Positions 61,326-64,000 of a stretch of 64,000 bases of DNA are shown piece by piece (positions within the stretch are counted from its first letter, which is position 1; every line of letters starts with the position of its first letter). Location of the stretch: NCBI RefSeq assembly GCF_000607165.1, contig NZ_JFZG01000024.1, positions 620,001-684,000 on the forward strand. The letters run 5' to 3'. Origin of the DNA: Ralstonia pickettii (lineage in GTDB: Bacteria; Pseudomonadota; Gammaproteobacteria; Burkholderiales; Burkholderiaceae). Made by a program: the position numbers and the translations under genes. Below the pieces are notes generated by a model. That model worked only from the letters and a program-made list of their open reading frames with translations, had not been told where the DNA came from and searched no databases.

Positions 61326-61594
61326 CACTCACCAAACGCCGCGTCTACCTTGACGGTGCGCTCGAGGCGCGAACCTTCCTCTGCCGAACGCAGGCCTACG
61401 TGCGCGAGTTTGGACAGCACCGGCCGCGCCTCTTGCGGCAGCAACTGATGCAGTACACGGGCAGCGCCTATCCACCCGCATTTGCGCGCGGGTTTGTCGA
61501 CATGATCGGAGCGTATCTATCGCTGGCGCTTGAGCGCAGCGATATCGATCCGGCCACGTGGGAACTGATGGCCGAGATTGAGCGGTTGCGCTAG
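61322..61594 (+). CDS. Hypothetical protein downstream of the C4-like RNA, 90 aa
   Basis: Begins MTLTKRRVYLDGALEARTFL and continues as a helical, arginine-rich protein with QHRPRLLRQQLMQYTGSAYP and FVDMIGAYLSLALERSDID. No known domain and no signal peptide. It overlaps the leader stop by 4 bases. The gene may be a remnant of a phage-like immunity unit; no other phage gene is near. Confidence 0.65.
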   Translation: MTLTKRRVYLDGALEARTFLCRTQAYVREFGQHRPRLLRQQLMQYTGSAYPPAFARGFVDMIGAYLSLALERSDIDPATWELMAEIERLR

Positions 61595-61617
61595 ATGCCC
61601 TGCGGCGGCGCTAGCAA

Positions 61618-63240
61618 TCAGCCACCGAGGATGCGCCGCGCCGCCCGATCTCCCCACCACGCCGCTTCTTCAAAGACGGAATAGCCGGACAGGTCCGCAT
61701 GCGCGTAGTGGATCGGCCCGGCGCTCTCACGCAGGCCCGCAATGCCCGGTCGGGAGAGAAAGCCCGGTGTAGGAATCGCCATCGCGTGGCCGCGCAGCGT
61801 CAGGTCTGCGCGGCGGATCTGCGTGCGCAGGCGAATGCCGTATACCGTATCGAGATCGGCCAGCGCGCGATCGAGCAGCGCTTGCGGTGACGCTTTCAGC
61901 AGCCACTCACGTGCCGCCTTGGGCGACATGTCCGACAGCGCCACGTAGGCCGTGAATACGCTCTGCGCAGGCGGGCCGACGCGAATGTCCTGGTGATTAG
62001 CCACCACATAACCCAGGCCGGTGCCGCGATAGACCACGTTGTCCCACGCCAGCGGCGTGTCGTCGTGTTCGGGCGGAAAGCCATCGATGAGCAGGTTCGC
62101 GAGCAGCCACGGTGCGGCTTCGGGCAACTCGGCGGCGGGCACATCAAAGCCATCGACGATGTGCTTGGCGACGTGCAGCGGCATGGCGCTGACCACGTGA
62201 TCGGCCAACAGGCGCACAACGCGGCCGTCTGCCTGCAGCACATCAGCGAAGACGCGTGCGCCGGCTTCGTTCGTCGTGCCGATGCGCGCGGCGCCGCCAG
62301 GTAGCAAGCGGCCCGGTTCGTTCAATCCGGCGGCTTCGAACAGCCGCTCGGCCATCCAGTCCAGCCCTTCCGGCCACGTGAGCACGGTGCCTTGCTCGGC
62401 GTTGCTCGCCATGCCGCCGCGGCTGGCGAAGTACGCAATGCCGGCCCAGGCGGAAACATGATCGGCCGTGGCGCCGTAGTCGTCGCGGCAGCAATAGTCG
62501 GCATACCAGTGCAACGTGGCGGCGTGGTAGCCCTCGCGGTGCAGCCAGTCGCGGAAGGTGAGTGCATCGAGCGCACGCCATGCCGGGTCTGCGGACGAGA
62601 GCGCTGTCGGCACGGCAAAGATGCGACGGCCGTCGGCGCCCTTGGTCTGGCGCAGGCTGTCGATCTGGGCGAAGAAGCGGGTGTGCTCGGCGCGCTCATC
62701 GGGCGTGATGCCCTCGTGCGGCACAAAGCCGTCTTGCCAGCGATTGCCTAGCCACAGGCGTTCATCGGGGGCGTGAACAAGCACGCGTTCGTCGTACGTC
62801 GGGCGCAGCGCAAATGGATTGCGCTCGATCACGCCAAAGTCGGCCAGCATCTCGCGCACGTGCGTCGATTCCATCGACGGCAGCGGCAGGTAATGTGCAC
62901 CGGTCGGGAACCGCTGCGTACCGAACGCACCGCCTGCGGCATTGCCATAGCGCTCCGGGCCTTCCACGACCACCACGTCGTGCCGCCCGCTTTTTGCCAG
63001 CCGCCAAGCGCAGCTCAATCCGCCGATGCCGCTACCGCAGATGGCCACACCCACGCGGCGCGTTTCCGACGGCGCAGGCAACGCGCGCAAGTCGCGCAAT
63101 CGATGGCCCGCCGCCTGACCCGGCATGCGCACGTTGGGTGTGATTTCCGTGAAGGCCCGAAAGCCCGCCCACGAAGCGGCACCCGCCGCGGCCACACCGG
63201 CCGCAGCTGCGCCCACCAGAAAGCTGCGTCTGCTGTTCAT
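61618..63240 (-). CDS. Tat-exported FAD-dependent oxidoreductase
   Basis: 540 aa. The N-terminus MNSRRSFLVGAAAAGVAAAG is a twin-arginine signal (RR-x-F-L). The mature protein has a Rossmann FAD motif VAICGSGIGGLSCAWRLAKSG (about 66-86) and a C-terminal amine-oxidase/flavin-type block (PIHYAHADLSGYSVFEEAAWWG). Exported FAD enzymes next to spermidine-synthase-like genes suggest polyamine or amine oxidation; that is inference. It is 13 bases downstream of the spermidine-synthase-like gene. Confidence 0.85.
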   Translation of the reverse strand: MNSRRSFLVGAAAAGVAAAGAASWAGFRAFTEITPNVRMPGQAAGHRLRDLRALPAPSETRRVGVAICGSGIGGLSCAWRLAKSGRHDVVVVEGPERYGNAAGGAFGTQRFPTGAHYLPLPSMESTHVREMLADFGVIERNPFALRPTYDERVLVHAPDERLWLGNRWQDGFVPHEGITPDERAEHTRFFAQIDSLRQTKGADGRRIFAVPTALSSADPAWRALDALTFRDWLHREGYHAATLHWYADYCCRDDYGATADHVSAWAGIAYFASRGGMASNAEQGTVLTWPEGLDWMAERLFEAAGLNEPGRLLPGGAARIGTTNEAGARVFADVLQADGRVVRLLADHVVSAMPLHVAKHIVDGFDVPAAELPEAAPWLLANLLIDGFPPEHDDTPLAWDNVVYRGTGLGYVVANHQDIRVGPPAQSVFTAYVALSDMSPKAAREWLLKASPQALLDRALADLDTVYGIRLRTQIRRADLTLRGHAMAIPTPGFLSRPGIAGLRESAGPIHYAHADLSGYSVFEEAAWWGDRAARRILGG

Positions 63241-63253
63241 GATGTGCCGGTCA

Positions 63254-64000
63254 TCAGCGCAGCACGCCGTGCCAGTCTTCTTCGAAATACCGCACCAGCG
63301 ATTGGTTGTTCAGCCGGTTCGGCTCCACCTGCGGGCGCGGCATGTCGGGCGCGAAGCTGAACATCTGGTGTGTGGTGTCGGCATCCAGGAAGCGTGTCGG
63401 CACGCGGTACGACGTGGGCGGCTGGAAATCCGCGCGGCCGGGTGCGGCCAGGATGAAGCCCCATTCACCAAAGGACGGCACGAGCGCGTGGTACGGCCAC
63501 GTGCGATAGCCGGCTTCCTTCAAAGTTGCATCCACACACCAGTACGAACGCGGCGCGAAATACGGTGACGTGGCTTGAATGACGACCAAGCCCGTATCCG
63601 CCACATGGCGCGATAGCAGCCGATAGAACGGCACCGAATACAGCTTGCCGATGCTAAAGTTCGACGGGTCTGGAAAATCCACGATGGCCACGTCGAACAT
63701 GTCGGTGGCGGTCTGCATCCATTGCGCGGCATCGGCGTTGACCACCGTCACGCGCGGGTCGCTGAACGCATGCTGATTGAGCGCGACCAGCGCTTCCGCG
63801 TGCGAGAACAGGTTCGTCATGCGCGGGTCCAGGTCAACCAGCGTGACGTGCTCAATCTGCGGGTACTTCAGGATCTGCCGCAGCGCGAGGCCGTCCCCAC
63901 CGCCCAGCACCAGCACGCGCCGCGCACCCCGCACCGATTCCAGCGCGGGCAGCACCAGCGCCTCGTGATAGCGGTATTCGTCGCGCGACGAAAATTGCAG
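63254..64000 (-). CDS. Spermidine-synthase-like protein, 5' part outside the window
   Basis: 248 codons of the C-terminal part; the reading frame runs off the right edge (LQFSSRDEYRYHEALVLPAL at the cut). It has the AdoMet-type fold of polyamine aminopropyltransferases: VLVLGGGDGLALRQILKYPQ, VTLVDLDPRM and VVNADAAQWM, and a closing NNQSLVRYFEEDWHGVLR. It may lie in an operon with the FAD oxidoreductase. The N-terminus, possibly with membrane helices, is not visible. Confidence 0.88.
   Translation of the reverse strand: MQFSSRDEYRYHEALVLPALESVRGARRVLVLGGGDGLALRQILKYPQIEHVTLVDLDPRMTNLFSHAEALVALNQHAFSDPRVTVVNADAAQWMQTATDMFDVAIVDFPDPSNFSIGKLYSVPFYRLLSRHVADTGLVVIQATSPYFAPRSYWCVDATLKEAGYRTWPYHALVPSFGEWGFILAAPGRADFQPPTSYRVPTRFLDADTTHQMFSFAPDMPRPQVEPNRLNNQSLVRYFEEDWHGVLR

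Overview
The window is high-GC DNA whose genes match Burkholderiaceae, most probably Ralstonia. Support comes from a Caulobacter/Burkholderia-style oxidative xylose pathway, RdgC, many LysR/AraC/GntR regulators, strong Shine-Dalgarno starts, and two perfect copies of the Ralstonia HrpB-regulon promoter element (TTCG-N16-TTCG). No rRNA, tRNA or CRISPR array was recognised.

Layout. 1-9.5 kb: a D-xylose uptake and Weimberg pathway cluster (xylG and xylH transporter, xylB dehydrogenase, xylC lactonase, xylX and xylD dehydratases) with an IclR and a LacI/GntR-type regulator, each beside its own palindromic site. 9.8-13.8 kb: housekeeping and unknown genes (cysteine hydrolase, GlxA-like regulator, glycine-zipper lipoprotein, YggT, YbhB/PEBP). 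13.8-17.8 kb: a tightly coupled five-gene operon (GntR, AprA-like flavoprotein, AprB-like ferredoxin, HEAT-repeat protein, DUF971 protein). 18.2-23 kb: a YtfQRT-YjfF type sugar ABC transporter. 23.2-26.7 kb: a chemoreceptor, then a MarR-GNAT fusion regulator and an arylamine N-acetyltransferase.

26.9-45 kb is accessory in character: a 21-bp minisatellite, a large lipoprotein, a secreted hydrolase, many small orphan genes, cspA followed by small unknown proteins (two of them paralogous), a second chemoreceptor, and two HrpII-box promoters. The first HrpII box precedes a 137-aa Ser/Pro-rich protein, a 97-aa protein and a 1302-aa protein with a DUF4781-like middle and a phosphoribosyltransferase-like C-terminus. 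The second precedes a 439-aa disordered protein with a three-copy C-terminal repeat. These look like type III secreted proteins.

44.9-60.9 kb: ordinary chromosomal genes, including rdgC, a GST, a LysR/MFS pair, ilvE, an AlkB-type monooxygenase, NmrA-like and YbhB proteins, and a dienelactone hydrolase. 60.98-61.6 kb holds a structured RNA region that closely resembles the C4 antisense RNA of P1/P4-type phage immunity loci, followed by two translationally coupled small ORFs. The window ends in a Tat-exported FAD oxidoreductase and a truncated spermidine-synthase-like gene.
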